Source: Leptothoe kymatousa TAU-MAC 1615 (lineage in GTDB: Bacteria; Cyanobacteriota; Cyanobacteriia; Phormidesmidales; Phormidesmidaceae). Taken from it: DNA of 64,000 nt. Below are positions 1-9,326 of this stretch, one piece after another; within the stretch, counting starts at the first letter, position 1, and every line of letters starts with the position of its first letter. Position numbers and translations under genes: made by a program. The notes beneath the pieces were generated by a model, which saw only the letters and a program-made list of their open reading frames with translations, was not told the origin of the DNA and searched no databases. The stretch covers positions 248,001 through 312,000 of the forward strand of contig NZ_JADOER010000011.1 in NCBI RefSeq assembly GCF_018739865.1, in the 5' to 3' direction.

Positions 1-272
1 TCCCAGCGATCGCTAGCACATAGGGCAAGTTCAAATTCGCGATCGCGAAGAATACCTAATAAATTAGCCCAGTCTGCTGGACTATTTTGTCCCCGATAAT
101 CAAACGGAATCACCTCACTGACGGCCTTAGAGACCCGATAAGCCGACTTGGAGCCAGGTTCGACAACTACCGAAATTTCAGAGTTGGGGTAGTTTTGCTT
201 AATCGTTGTTAAAGTTGGGAAAAACTGAAGCTGCTCGCTGATTCCACCAGGGACTAACGCCAGGACGTGCAT
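1..272 (-). CDS. Glycosyltransferase family 9 (heptosyltransferase-like), truncated by window edge
   Basis: Reverse translation from ATG at 272: MHVLALVPGGISEQLQFFPTLTTIKQNYPNSEISVVVEPGSKSAYRVSKAVSEVIPFDYRG..., open to window start; GT9-like N-terminus next to ispD. Confidence 0.6.
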   Translation of the reverse strand, partial: MHVLALVPGGISEQLQFFPTLTTIKQNYPNSEISVVVEPGSKSAYRVSKAVSEVIPFDYRGQNSPADWANLLGILRDREFELALCASDRW

Positions 273-522
273 GGGCTCTGGATAATACTTCGCTACTCAT
301 TCTAGAGGAAGCTGGCAGCGCTAACGCTGTAGAAAAACGACTAAACACTGAAAATATAAAAATTGATTGCCCTAAATTCCTAGATAGCGCCTGTGCTAAG
401 GGTGATCTGTACATCAGCACCGACATTTTTTGAGACCATAGAAAATATCAATATTTGGTGAAATACTTGGCACGAGAAAGCCCTCACCACCAGCGATTGA
501 CGTATTTTCTTTTGAACACACC

Positions 523-1203
523 ATGCATCTACTCATACCAGCAGCAGGCGTTGGCAAGCGGATGGGCGCCGATGGCAATAAACTGCTCCTGACCTTGCTA
601 GATTTACCGATCCTTGGATGGACGTTGAAAGCCGCAGTGGATGCTAGCTCTATCGAATGGATCGGCATTATTTGCCAGGCCATTGATGAGCCCGTATTTC
701 AAGACATCGTGGCCCAACTCAACATTCAAAAACCCATTGTGTTTGTCCGTGGTGGCGATACGCGCCAAGCATCTGTGTGCAATGGCTTAGCCGCCCTCCC
801 GGCCCATGCCAAACACGTTTTAATTCACGATGGAGCCCGCTGCCTAGCCACCCCCAGCCTGTTCGATCGCTGCTCAAACGCATTCGCAACGTGCCAGGGC
901 TTTATTGCCGCCATCCCGGTCAAGGACACCATCAAACAGGTGGACAACCAGGGCATTATCGCAGCCACCCCCGACCGGGATGAGCTGTGGGCAGCCCAGA
1001 CCCCCCAAGGGTTTGATGTGGAATTGCTAAAAGATGCGCATCAAAAAGGAAAAACCCAGGATTGGTCAGTCACCGATGATGCCGCGTTATTTGAAAAATG
1101 CAAACTACCTGTCCACATTGTGGAAGGCGAAGAAACTAATTTGAAGGTAACCACACCCGTGGACCTAGCGATCGCAGAATTTATCCTACGAAAGCGATTT
1201 TAA
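523..1203 (+). CDS. ispD: 2-C-methyl-D-erythritol 4-phosphate cytidylyltransferase
   Basis: MHLLIPAAGVGKRMGADGNKLLLTLLDLPILGWTL..., ATPDRDELWAAQTPQGF, TDDAALFE motifs. Confidence 0.95.
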   Translation: MHLLIPAAGVGKRMGADGNKLLLTLLDLPILGWTLKAAVDASSIEWIGIICQAIDEPVFQDIVAQLNIQKPIVFVRGGDTRQASVCNGLAALPAHAKHVLIHDGARCLATPSLFDRCSNAFATCQGFIAAIPVKDTIKQVDNQGIIAATPDRDELWAAQTPQGFDVELLKDAHQKGKTQDWSVTDDAALFEKCKLPVHIVEGEETNLKVTTPVDLAIAEFILRKRF

Positions 1204-1211
1204 AATTCCAG

Positions 1212-1262
1212 CAAAAACCCCGGCCTTTGGGAAAGATATCAATTCCAAAAGCCGGGGTTTTA
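1212..1262. terminator. Bidirectional intrinsic terminator between ispD and psb30
   Basis: Inverted repeat AAAACCCCGGCCTTTGGGAA...TTCCAAAAGCCGGGGTTTT with flanking A/T runs. Confidence 0.75.
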
Positions 1263-1267
1263 ATAAT

Positions 1268-1402
1268 TTAAAGGTCGCCGCCGCGTGCCACTAACAAAAA
1301 CACGATCACTGGACCCGAAATAACCACCATAGCCAATACAGCGAGCTGAGCGACTACGAGAAAATTAATACCGCCTAAACCCAAGATACCCAGAAGAGCC
1401 AT
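1268..1402 (-). CDS. psb30: Photosystem II protein Psb30 (Ycf12), 44 aa
   Basis: Not in the ORF track. Reverse translation MALLGILGLGGINFLVVAQLAVLAMVVISGPVIVFLLVARGGDL matches the single-helix Psb30/Ycf12 pattern (INF..V.AQL...SGP.I.FLLA.RGG(D/N)L). Confidence 0.88.
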   Translation of the reverse strand: MALLGILGLGGINFLVVAQLAVLAMVVISGPVIVFLLVARGGDL

Positions 1403-1596
1403 TGAACCTCCGATGACCAGTTAACCGTACTTCTTGCGCCCAAGCGCATCGCCATTTTACCTGGTTCGAACCCATCAAGTTTAAGGAAGTTTACAAAATT
1501 CCAAGAAACTTGATCGCATCAGGCACTCACTTCTTCCCCATATCGGCTCCCACAGCCCCGTATCCTGGTAAAGCTATTACCCAAAGGAAAGCGGCC

Positions 1597-1968
1597 ATGG
1601 CCACCTGGCAATGCGTAAAAAACTGTGGTGCTTGCTGTAATCTCACCCCAGCCGATCGCCCTGAGCTCGAAACCTATCTCACCCCCGAGCAGCTTGAAAC
1701 CTACATGGGCATGGTGGGTGCCGATGGATGGTGCATCAACTACGACCACGAACAGCGTCTGTGCACTATTTATGAGAAACGCCCTAGCTTTTGCCGGGTG
1801 CAGCCGGAAACATTTATCAAAATGTTCGACATCACCGCAGACGAACTCAATGACTTCGCCATTGACTGCTGCCACGAACAAATTAGGGGTGTGTATGGAG
1901 CGAAAAGCGAGGAAATGGAGAGATTTAGCAGCGCAGTCGGGATAGGAGATGAAGGCAGCGGCAATTAA
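1597..1968 (+). CDS. YkgJ family cysteine cluster protein
   Basis: MATWQCVKNCGACCNLTPADRPE...WCINYD...LCTIYEKRPSFCRVQP; CxxCGACC pattern; ATG at 1597 inside the longer ORF. Confidence 0.8.
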   Translation: MATWQCVKNCGACCNLTPADRPELETYLTPEQLETYMGMVGADGWCINYDHEQRLCTIYEKRPSFCRVQPETFIKMFDITADELNDFAIDCCHEQIRGVYGAKSEEMERFSSAVGIGDEGSGN

Positions 1969-2047
1969 GGGGGACGATTATTTCCCCCCACCTGCCAAAA
2001 CTTGTCCTTGTTATCGCCCTGGCAGATAATGAAAGAAATATGAAATC

Positions 2048-2410
2048 TTGACTGTGCCCTCTTCTTCCCCCATTCAACCGACCAACGACGATAAATCTGA
2101 TGCGCAGACTCCGGTCAAATCGGGGAGAGCGACGTTTTGGGGTGTTTTCCTATCCACATTCATCACCATTTTCTTGGCGGAGCTAGGCGACAAAACTCAA
2201 GTGGCCACGCTTTTAATTAGCGCCGAGTCCCACAGGCCCATCATGGTGTTTATTGGGGCAGCCTTAGCACTAATTTCCACCAGCTTGGTGGGGGTATTGG
2301 TGGGCCAATGGTTAGCCCGCCGTGTTTCCCCAGACACCTTAGATACCCTGGCCGGCATTCTCCTGCTGATTATCTCCGTGACCCTGGTGGCCGATGTAAT
2401 CGGAATTTAA
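2048..2410 (+). CDS. TMEM165/GDT1 (UPF0016) family, half-size subunit 1
   Basis: FITIFLAELGDKTQVATLLISAES... single ExGDKT motif with about 3 TM segments; TTG start. Confidence 0.85.
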   Translation: MTVPSSSPIQPTNDDKSDAQTPVKSGRATFWGVFLSTFITIFLAELGDKTQVATLLISAESHRPIMVFIGAALALISTSLVGVLVGQWLARRVSPDTLDTLAGILLLIISVTLVADVIGI

Positions 2411-2450
2411 GCCCGTTTGATATCAGCCCTAAACTTACTGAAAATAGGCC

Positions 2451-2735
2451 ATGCCATTTGATTGGAATTTAATTGGAATTAGCTTTATCACCGTCTTTTT
2501 ATCGGAACTAGGCGATAAAAGCCAGCTGGCTGCCATTGCCCTCGGAGGTAGTTCTGACTCCCCCAAGGCCGTATTTTTTGGCACAGCCGGGGCGCTGGTG
2601 CTGGCGAGCTTTTTGGGCGTCCTGGTGGGGGAAGGAACAGCCCAAATTTTGCCCACACAGCTGGTAAAAGGCATCGCAGCCATTGGGTTTGCCTTGATGG
2701 CCATCCGATTACTCTGGCCCGACCCCTCCGAATAA
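2451..2735 (+). CDS. TMEM165/GDT1 (UPF0016) family, half-size subunit 2
   Basis: MPFDWNLIGISFITVFLSELGDKSQLAAIALGGSSDSP... second ExGDKS motif on a separate ORF. Confidence 0.87.
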   Translation: MPFDWNLIGISFITVFLSELGDKSQLAAIALGGSSDSPKAVFFGTAGALVLASFLGVLVGEGTAQILPTQLVKGIAAIGFALMAIRLLWPDPSE

Positions 2736-2744
2736 CGGGGCTGC

Positions 2745-3296
2745 TTAGCGTTGCTCAGTAAACTGGGCCGCAATGTCGCTATAGCAAAGGCGGAGCAAAA
2801 AGCCGAGCAGCAAAAGCTTGATCGCCTCAGTTCCCCAGTAGACACCGTGCATCCAGTCCATGGCCTCTGGAACAGTAGCAGGCATGGTTGCGGGCAGATC
2901 TAACACCACCCCAATTGCGCCCATGGCAGGGGTGAGCACGTAGGCATAGAGCAAAGCGATCGCAACTAAACTGCCAGCCACCAATAGGGACCACCGGCTA
3001 CGGCTACCGCTTACCTCTATGGCACATTCAGCATGTCTGTGGCGCATGGCCAGCACACCGGTCAAAATCACACCGGACAGCAACATTTCGACATGGTTAA
3101 AGACTTCAAACAAGCTATAGCCGGCACTGGCAAAACTAGATGTGGTCATCATGCCCCCCATGTAGAGCATGGGCATAACAACTAGGTCGAGCATTAAGCT
3201 GCCCCCCAGCCAAAAGATAGCCACAAATAGAACTGCGCTATCCCAAGCAAACTGCTTTGGGGACAACTTCGGAAAAGACAACGAAAAAGATGTCAT
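2745..3296 (-). CDS. DUF4149-like membrane protein
   Basis: From ATG at 3296: MTSFSLSFPKLSPKQFAWDSAVLFVAIFWLGGSLMLDLVVMPMLY...; multiple TM helices. Confidence 0.55.
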   Translation of the reverse strand: MTSFSLSFPKLSPKQFAWDSAVLFVAIFWLGGSLMLDLVVMPMLYMGGMMTTSSFASAGYSLFEVFNHVEMLLSGVILTGVLAMRHRHAECAIEVSGSRSRWSLLVAGSLVAIALLYAYVLTPAMGAIGVVLDLPATMPATVPEAMDWMHGVYWGTEAIKLLLLGFLLRLCYSDIAAQFTEQR

Positions 3297-3485
3297 AGGT
3301 AAAACCAACGATATAGATGGGTATGTCCCAACGCTAGCGGATATATCGCTGGTCAAACGTGAAAAAACGTTGCAACCTATACATTGCAACGTTTTCTTTA
3401 GACTTCGGTTGGGCCAGCCCCGTGGACGCTCCAACCAAGGGCCTGGCACCTAAACAAGAGGGTTTATTGGTCATCCAGCGCTACC

Positions 3486-4820
3486 TTAAGCACTGGCAGC
3501 CTCGCCGCCATGGATGGTTTTGACCCACTTCAAACGCTTGGGACGCACTGCCATGCGCGTGGTGGCAAAGGCCATCACAATAATCCAATGGGTCATGTAT
3601 AGGGTGCCTTGCACCGCCTTGACCATGGCCAATAGGGGAGAGATTTTCTCGGTGCGATAAATGCCCATGGCCATGCCCCAGTAGGACATCGCCACAGCAA
3701 AGGTGGTTAACGGAGCAAAAACTGGGGGCTGACGTAACGCGATCGCAACAATCAAATCCGGCACCGCCACAATGGGCAACATGTATTGCAAAATCCAATA
3801 CACCAACATATCAATGGACTTATTCCAGCCCAGCTGGTTGCGAAACAACAGTCGCCAATAATCCAGATATCGCTGGTAGCCACCTTCTGCCCAACGGTTG
3901 CGCTGATGCCAAAGTGCCTTGCCCGTGGTCACCCCCTCTTCTCCCACCGCCGGCATGGTCAAAAACCCAATATTCCATTGGTGCAAATGCAGCTGCACCG
4001 TTAGATCCAAATCATCCGTAATGGTCATTTCATTCCAACCACCACATTGGGCAATGGCCGCCTGCCGCACAAATTGACCATTTCCCCGCAGTTCACCAAT
4101 GCCGCAGCACGCCGCCCGTTGCTCTTGGTAGTAACGATCCAGGGCCATTTCTGCCGCCTGGCCCTGGGTCCAAAAATTAGTCCCCCGATTCACAATCGAC
4201 TTACGCACCTGAATCGCCCCGGTGCGCTCATTCATAAACAACGGCACCACCTGGCGTAATAGGTCGGCGGGCACCTGAGCGTCCGCATCAAATACCGCGA
4301 AAATTTCCCCCATGGCTCGGGTCCAGGCCAAATTCAGCGCCCCGGACTTACCGCCCGTGGCATCGGCCCCCCGGTGCAATACCTTGAGCTGGGGATACCC
4401 CTGGGCTAATCGGTCTAAAATCTTGCCCGTGCCATCGTCACTGTTATCGTCAATCACCCAGAGTTCATAGCGATCCTTGGGATAATCCAAGCTACAAAGT
4501 GATGTCACTAAGTTAGTGATCACAGCCGCTTCATTCTTGGCCGCCACCAAAAGGGACACCCGGGGCCAGGCATCCTCTGCCAACGTTGTCGGTATTGCCG
4601 CTTTATCGGGGCTGCGCGCATAGGTCGCATTCGCGATCGCAACCCTCAGAATGTAAAGCGCCACCAGCACAGTAACGCCCCATACAATTAGCTGTCCCCA
4701 TGCCGCCCAATGCAGCATCGCCGTCATCCCCCACAGCAGAACTAAAGCCGCCAATGCCTTAAGGCGACGTCCCTCCGAAAGATCATCTAGCGAAACATCC
4801 GATATCATTTCAGTCGCCAT
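3486..4820 (-). CDS. GT2 glycosyltransferase, probable beta-monoglucosyldiacylglycerol synthase
   Basis: VSLLVAAKNEAAVI..LDYPKDRYELWVIDDNSDDGT..TGGKSGALN..FDADAQVPADLLRQ..ELRGNGQFVR..ITDDLDLTVQLHLHQW..QRNRWAEGGYQRYLDYW; resembles Synechocystis Sll1377. Confidence 0.8.
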   Translation of the reverse strand: MATEMISDVSLDDLSEGRRLKALAALVLLWGMTAMLHWAAWGQLIVWGVTVLVALYILRVAIANATYARSPDKAAIPTTLAEDAWPRVSLLVAAKNEAAVITNLVTSLCSLDYPKDRYELWVIDDNSDDGTGKILDRLAQGYPQLKVLHRGADATGGKSGALNLAWTRAMGEIFAVFDADAQVPADLLRQVVPLFMNERTGAIQVRKSIVNRGTNFWTQGQAAEMALDRYYQEQRAACCGIGELRGNGQFVRQAAIAQCGGWNEMTITDDLDLTVQLHLHQWNIGFLTMPAVGEEGVTTGKALWHQRNRWAEGGYQRYLDYWRLLFRNQLGWNKSIDMLVYWILQYMLPIVAVPDLIVAIALRQPPVFAPLTTFAVAMSYWGMAMGIYRTEKISPLLAMVKAVQGTLYMTHWIIVMAFATTRMAVRPKRLKWVKTIHGGEAASA

Positions 4821-5063
4821 AGGTTCCTTACAGTGGGGATAGAAGTTACAGGTTATTAATATCTTATTGAAATCTGTTACATAGTATTGCTTTTCCCTAG
4901 GGCCACCTAGCAATCCTCTGCGCCAACAATGAACGGGGGCAAGGTTTCTGTGGGTACACTATGGCTAAGCTCATTAGATACACTGACTCCCCGTGTTTAG
5001 TCATGGCCCAGGTATCTAGTTGCCTCAATTGACCATATTGCCCAGACCCCACTGCTCAACACC

Positions 5064-5438
5064 ATGCCTATTGCAGACATTCAGCCCGCTCCCAAACAAG
5101 ATGTCGGCGTTTACATGCCCTACTACCAGGGCAACAAACGCAAAGCATTACCCTACGCCATTGGACTATACAAAAAGGGCAATCTGGAAGGCGAGCGCCG
5201 GATTGAAGGGGGGGAAAGCATTGCCTTTTTAGCCACATGGAACGTGTCCATGCTGCCGGCCGATCTAACACGATGCCGGATGCAATTTGCGGGTGACGCT
5301 GAGCTAACCTACGAGATCACCATGGCCACATTTGAATTCGTTGACTTTTTAATCGACGTCGTCACGGCCATACGCCTCAAGCGATCCCCTGATTTTTCCA
5401 AAAGCTTTTATCGCAGACTACTGAGAATGGATGATTAG
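5064..5438 (+). CDS. Conserved hypothetical protein
   Basis: 124-aa ORF, no recognised domain. Confidence 0.55.
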   Translation: MPIADIQPAPKQDVGVYMPYYQGNKRKALPYAIGLYKKGNLEGERRIEGGESIAFLATWNVSMLPADLTRCRMQFAGDAELTYEITMATFEFVDFLIDVVTAIRLKRSPDFSKSFYRRLLRMDD

Positions 5439-5574
5439 AGTAGCCTACGGAGATCTACCGGCTATCCCCATCTACCCACTAAACACTTCGGCAAAAGTTA
5501 AGCTTTTTCCCGGTTCCAAATTACGCGCCATGGCACAATGAGAACTAGTCCTGTTGGTAGTTAGGAGTGATAGT

Positions 5575-6660
5575 GTGCCCCATCCATCCAAGCATCTGCT
5601 GATTGGCTCGACAGAGCCCTACAGCGGCAAGTCGGCCACCATAGCGGGGCTGGCTCTACAGCTTCGGGATCGCGGTATTGATATCGCCTATGCGAAACCA
5701 GTTGGGACCTGTCCCAGCGAGCAAGCGGGTCTTGATGAAGATGTGCAATTCATTTCTCAAATCCTCGAGCTGCCCACGGCGCGACTACGACCAACACTGC
5801 TCTCGTTAGATGCCCAGACCATCGAGCAGCAGCTAACCGAAGAAAATTCCGCCATTGACCCACAGCAAATGGCCACCTATTTAGATGGCCAAGGCGAGGA
5901 CCTGCTGTTAATTGAAGGGCCCGGCACACTAGAAGAAGGCACTCTCTTTGGCCTATCCCTATTGCAACTGGCCAGGGCCACTGAAGCCCAGGTGATGTTG
6001 GTCGCTCGGTTCCACTCAGTGTTGATTGTGGATGGTCTTTTAGCGGCCAAGCAAAAGTTAGGCGATCGCTTGATGGGGGTGCTCATCAATGACGTCCCTG
6101 ACAACCAGCTCCAGGCCGTGCAAACCAACGTAAAAAACTGCCTTGAACGTCATGGCATTCCAGTTTTAGGCATTTTACCCAGCACTCCCCTCATGCGCAG
6201 TGTGAGCGTTGGCGAACTTGTGCATCAGCTAAAAGCCGAGGTTCTCTGCTGCCAAGAGCGGATGGATTTGATGGTGCAGAGCTTAAGCATTGGTGCCATG
6301 AACGTCAACTCAGCGTTGAAGTACTTTCGCAAGGCTGACAACATGGCTGTGATTACCGGGGGTGACCGAGCCGACATTCAGTTAGCCGCGTTGGAAACCT
6401 CGACCCAATGTTTAGTGCTCACAGGCCACATCGCTCCGCGACCCGACATTATTAGCCGAGCTCAAGATTTAGAAGTGCCTATCCTGTCAGTTGACCTAGA
6501 CACGTTAACCACGGTGGAGATTATCGAACGTTCTTTTCAACAGGTCCGTTTGCAGGAGCCCATCAAGGTTCAGTGTATTCAGTTGCTGATGGAGAAACAC
6601 TTTGACGTACAGCGATTGATGAGCGAACTGAATTTATCCTCCCCTGCGGTCACAGCTTAA
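5575..6660 (+). CDS. Phosphotransacetylase family protein (BioD-like P-loop plus DRTGG domain)
   Basis: LLIGSTEPYSGKSATIAGLALQLRDRGIDIAYAKPVGT (P-loop), C-terminal DRTGG-like region; GTG start likely at 5575. Confidence 0.75.
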   Translation: MPHPSKHLLIGSTEPYSGKSATIAGLALQLRDRGIDIAYAKPVGTCPSEQAGLDEDVQFISQILELPTARLRPTLLSLDAQTIEQQLTEENSAIDPQQMATYLDGQGEDLLLIEGPGTLEEGTLFGLSLLQLARATEAQVMLVARFHSVLIVDGLLAAKQKLGDRLMGVLINDVPDNQLQAVQTNVKNCLERHGIPVLGILPSTPLMRSVSVGELVHQLKAEVLCCQERMDLMVQSLSIGAMNVNSALKYFRKADNMAVITGGDRADIQLAALETSTQCLVLTGHIAPRPDIISRAQDLEVPILSVDLDTLTTVEIIERSFQQVRLQEPIKVQCIQLLMEKHFDVQRLMSELNLSSPAVTA

Positions 6661-6925
6661 GTCGGGGTCTACATCAATTCTGCATTAATAGTGTTGTTTC
6701 GTTGGAGGCTAACACCAGTAGCTGAACGTATCAGCTGACTGTCGCTGCCCCCGATACTGACATCGGATAGATAGGTCTTGCCTAAAGACGGCTAACAACC
6801 CCCAGAAGCTAGAAAATAATTTTCTTGTTGCGCACCAAATCCATCTGCCAGTGAAAGCAAGGTAGGTCTAAGGCCAAGGGTTTGGTAGAATTGGCCAGTC
6901 CCTTCATTAAAACTCTACAAAACCC

Positions 6926-7441
6926 TTGAGTCAGTCCCTTGATACACCCATCGAATCGCTTAAGGTAGACGATTTTCTGCAAGAGCTTGCTGCGATTCAG
7001 CAATCGGGCTCAAAGCGTATTGCTATCTTGGGTTCCAGGCATGTACCGATTACCCACCTGCGCTTGATTGAGCTAATGAGCTATGCGCTTGTGTTGGGCG
7101 GTAATCGTCTACTCACATCTGGAGCAACAGGGACAAACTCTGCGGCTATTCGTGGAGCAATGAAGGCGGACCCCAACCTATTGACGGTCATTCTGCCCCA
7201 AAGCCTCGACCACCAGCCGCGTGAGTCACGGGAGCAGCTAGATTCTGTCATTCATTTGGTCGAAAATTCTGCCAATGATCGCCTTAGCCTGGCAGAAGCG
7301 AGCGCTATCTGTAACCAGGAAATTATTTCTCGCTGCCAGCAGCTGATCTGTTTTGCGTTCCACGACAGCCACACCTTGCTAAAAACCTGCAAGGATGCGG
7401 AAGACCAGCGCAAGATTGTTACGTTGTTCTACTTCGACTAA
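6926..7441 (+). CDS. Rossmann-type protein, DNA recombination-mediator protein A-like
   Basis: RIAILGSRHVPITHLRLIELMSYALVLGGNRLLTSGATGTNSAAIRGAMKADPNLLTVILPQSL; TTG start. Confidence 0.6.
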   Translation: MSQSLDTPIESLKVDDFLQELAAIQQSGSKRIAILGSRHVPITHLRLIELMSYALVLGGNRLLTSGATGTNSAAIRGAMKADPNLLTVILPQSLDHQPRESREQLDSVIHLVENSANDRLSLAEASAICNQEIISRCQQLICFAFHDSHTLLKTCKDAEDQRKIVTLFYFD

Positions 7442-7574
7442 TTAAACTAGAATCCGTCTACTCTACGGCAGCCCATTTATATGGTTGGGCCTAAGCTATC
7501 TGCCCTGGTCGGACACTTGAGCCGGAGCATCGCCGTCCTTCATTATTATCGTCATTCATCGGTTGGGTTGAGCT

Positions 7575-8012
7575 GTGAGCTTACTATCTGCACCAAATAT
7601 CTTTGTATATAGCCTGCCAGTGGCGGCGTTTCTGATTTATGTCCCCTACATGATTGTTGCCGCAGAGCGGGTCAAGCTGGCCCAATCTATGGACGAGCCG
7701 ATGGAGGTTTTTTCTCGGCCCAGATTTTATGCAGATCAGCTCCCCGACCATGCAAAGCGGGCTAATTGGGCGCATCAAAATTCGATTGAGTCGTTTATTT
7801 TGTATGCACCAGCCGCCGTGGTGGCCTACCTTACGGGTCAAGAAAGTACGGCTGCGTTGCTAGCCGTGGTGGCCTATCTTATAGCTCGGCTACTATTTTC
7901 AGCCTTTTATATTTTGAATGTGGCCCCATTGCGATCGCTCATGTTTGGCATTGGCAGCCTCAGTATTTTCAGCCTTTACTTAATGAGCTGCAAAAGCATC
8001 TGGCTACAATAG
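7575..8012 (+). CDS. MAPEG family protein
   Basis: FYADQLPDHAKRANWAHQNSIESFILYAPAAVVAYLTGQ...ARLLFSAFYILNVAPLRSLMFGIG. Confidence 0.75.
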   Translation: MSLLSAPNIFVYSLPVAAFLIYVPYMIVAAERVKLAQSMDEPMEVFSRPRFYADQLPDHAKRANWAHQNSIESFILYAPAAVVAYLTGQESTAALLAVVAYLIARLLFSAFYILNVAPLRSLMFGIGSLSIFSLYLMSCKSIWLQ

Positions 8013-8080
8013 TTTCACGTCCCCAGGGGCTGGTGGGCATTGCCCACCCCCACCCACCTGTTGCATAATCAATCCTCACT

Positions 8081-8572
8081 ATGGCTTCCTCCTACTCCTT
8101 TGATGTTGTTAGTGACTTTGACCGCCAAGAACTGGTCAATGCCCTAGACCAGGTACGTCGCGAACTCAAAAGTCGCTATGACCTAAAAGACACCAAAACA
8201 ACACTGGACCTGGGGGAGACCAATATTGCCATTGAAACCGCCAGTGAAATGACGCTGCAGGCGGTACATACCTTAATTCAAACCAAGGCGGCAAAACGCA
8301 ATCTGTCACTGAAAATTTTTGAGTACGGCAATATCGATGCCGCTAGCGGCAACCGGGTTAGACAAGAGATTGAACTCAAAAAGGGACTGACCCAAGAAGT
8401 CGCGAAAAAAATCTCAAAAATGATTCGCGATAACCTGAAAAAGGTACAAGCTTCGATCCAAGGAGAAGCCGTACGGATTTCGGCCAAGTCTAAGGACGAT
8501 TTGCAAGCCGCTATTCAACTCATCAAAGAAGAAGACTGGCCCGTTGCTTTGCAATTTCAGAACTATCGCTAA
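8081..8572 (+). CDS. YajQ family nucleotide-binding protein
   Basis: [43 protein letters not shown]...[22 protein letters not shown]. Confidence 0.93.
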   Translation: MASSYSFDVVSDFDRQELVNALDQVRRELKSRYDLKDTKTTLDLGETNIAIETASEMTLQAVHTLIQTKAAKRNLSLKIFEYGNIDAASGNRVRQEIELKKGLTQEVAKKISKMIRDNLKKVQASIQGEAVRISAKSKDDLQAAIQLIKEEDWPVALQFQNYR

Positions 8573-8584
8573 CCTTAGTATTCG

Positions 8585-9076
8585 TTATAAATCTAAGTGT
8601 AATAGCGTTGCACTGTCTTGATAGCCAAGGCTCTTGTAAAGTTGTCGCGCAGGTAGATTGTCCAATAGCACCTGCAAACTTAGTTGGTCGTAGCCTTGCT
8701 CAGCGGCCCAGTTTTGGGCATGGGTCATCAACCTACGGCCCCATCCTTGCCGACGGTGGGCAGGGTCAACATACACCAAATAAATATAGCCCTGCAGGGC
8801 GCCGGTGAGTTGATTGATTGATTGCCCTAACCAAAGGCAGCCAATAGCTTTGGGTTGGCTGGCCATGAAACCCACACGCGCAGTGGCCGCCGGTTCTAAC
8901 CACCACAGCATTGATGGCCCTGCCAAGTACAGTTCCACGGTTCTAGTTAAGTGGCCTACCTGAGTCGCCCCTAATTCCTGATAGGCCGTGGCCATCGTAG
9001 CTAAAAGCCTTGAACGATCTAAGCTAGAACCTTCAATCAAATGATATCCATCAGGCCAGTCAGACACCAAAGCCAT
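8585..9076 (-). CDS. GNAT family N-acetyltransferase
   Basis: YIYLVYVDPAHRRQGWGRRLMTHAQNWAAEQGYDQLSLQVLLDNLPARQLYKSLGYQ. Confidence 0.85.
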   Translation of the reverse strand: MALVSDWPDGYHLIEGSSLDRSRLLATMATAYQELGATQVGHLTRTVELYLAGPSMLWWLEPAATARVGFMASQPKAIGCLWLGQSINQLTGALQGYIYLVYVDPAHRRQGWGRRLMTHAQNWAAEQGYDQLSLQVLLDNLPARQLYKSLGYQDSATLLHLDL

Positions 9077-9245
9077 TAAGCAACAACTTTCCGGCCATGG
9101 CTAACTCATCCCCATCAATGGGAGCCGGTGCCAGCATGTCGCTGGGGAGCCAAATGCGCGCACTCACCGCCACCATGGCGAACAAAAACACCAGCAAAAT
9201 CAAAAAAGGAATAACGTAGGAACGAATGATGGACATATCAGACAA
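9060..9245 (-). CDS. Small single-TM hypothetical protein (61 aa)
   Basis: MSDMSIIRSYVIPFLILLVFLFAMVAVSARIWLPSDML...; overlaps the start of the GNAT gene. Confidence 0.5.
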   Translation of the reverse strand: MSDMSIIRSYVIPFLILLVFLFAMVAVSARIWLPSDMLAPAPIDGDELAMAGKLLLNGFGV

Positions 9246-9326
9246 TCAGAATAAATAAACTCGCATTAAGTATCGTAACGTTTTTGCAGGGTGGGCATTA
9301 CCCACCGTCGGGGTTAGCCCATGGGA

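Noticed and set aside
199-426. Listed 75-aa minus ORF
   Set aside because: A glycosyltransferase-9 reading frame (1-272, ATG at 272) in a different frame explains this DNA better.
2435-2845. Listed 136-aa minus ORF
   Set aside because: Antisense to the second UPF0016 gene; low-complexity Ser/Ala composition.
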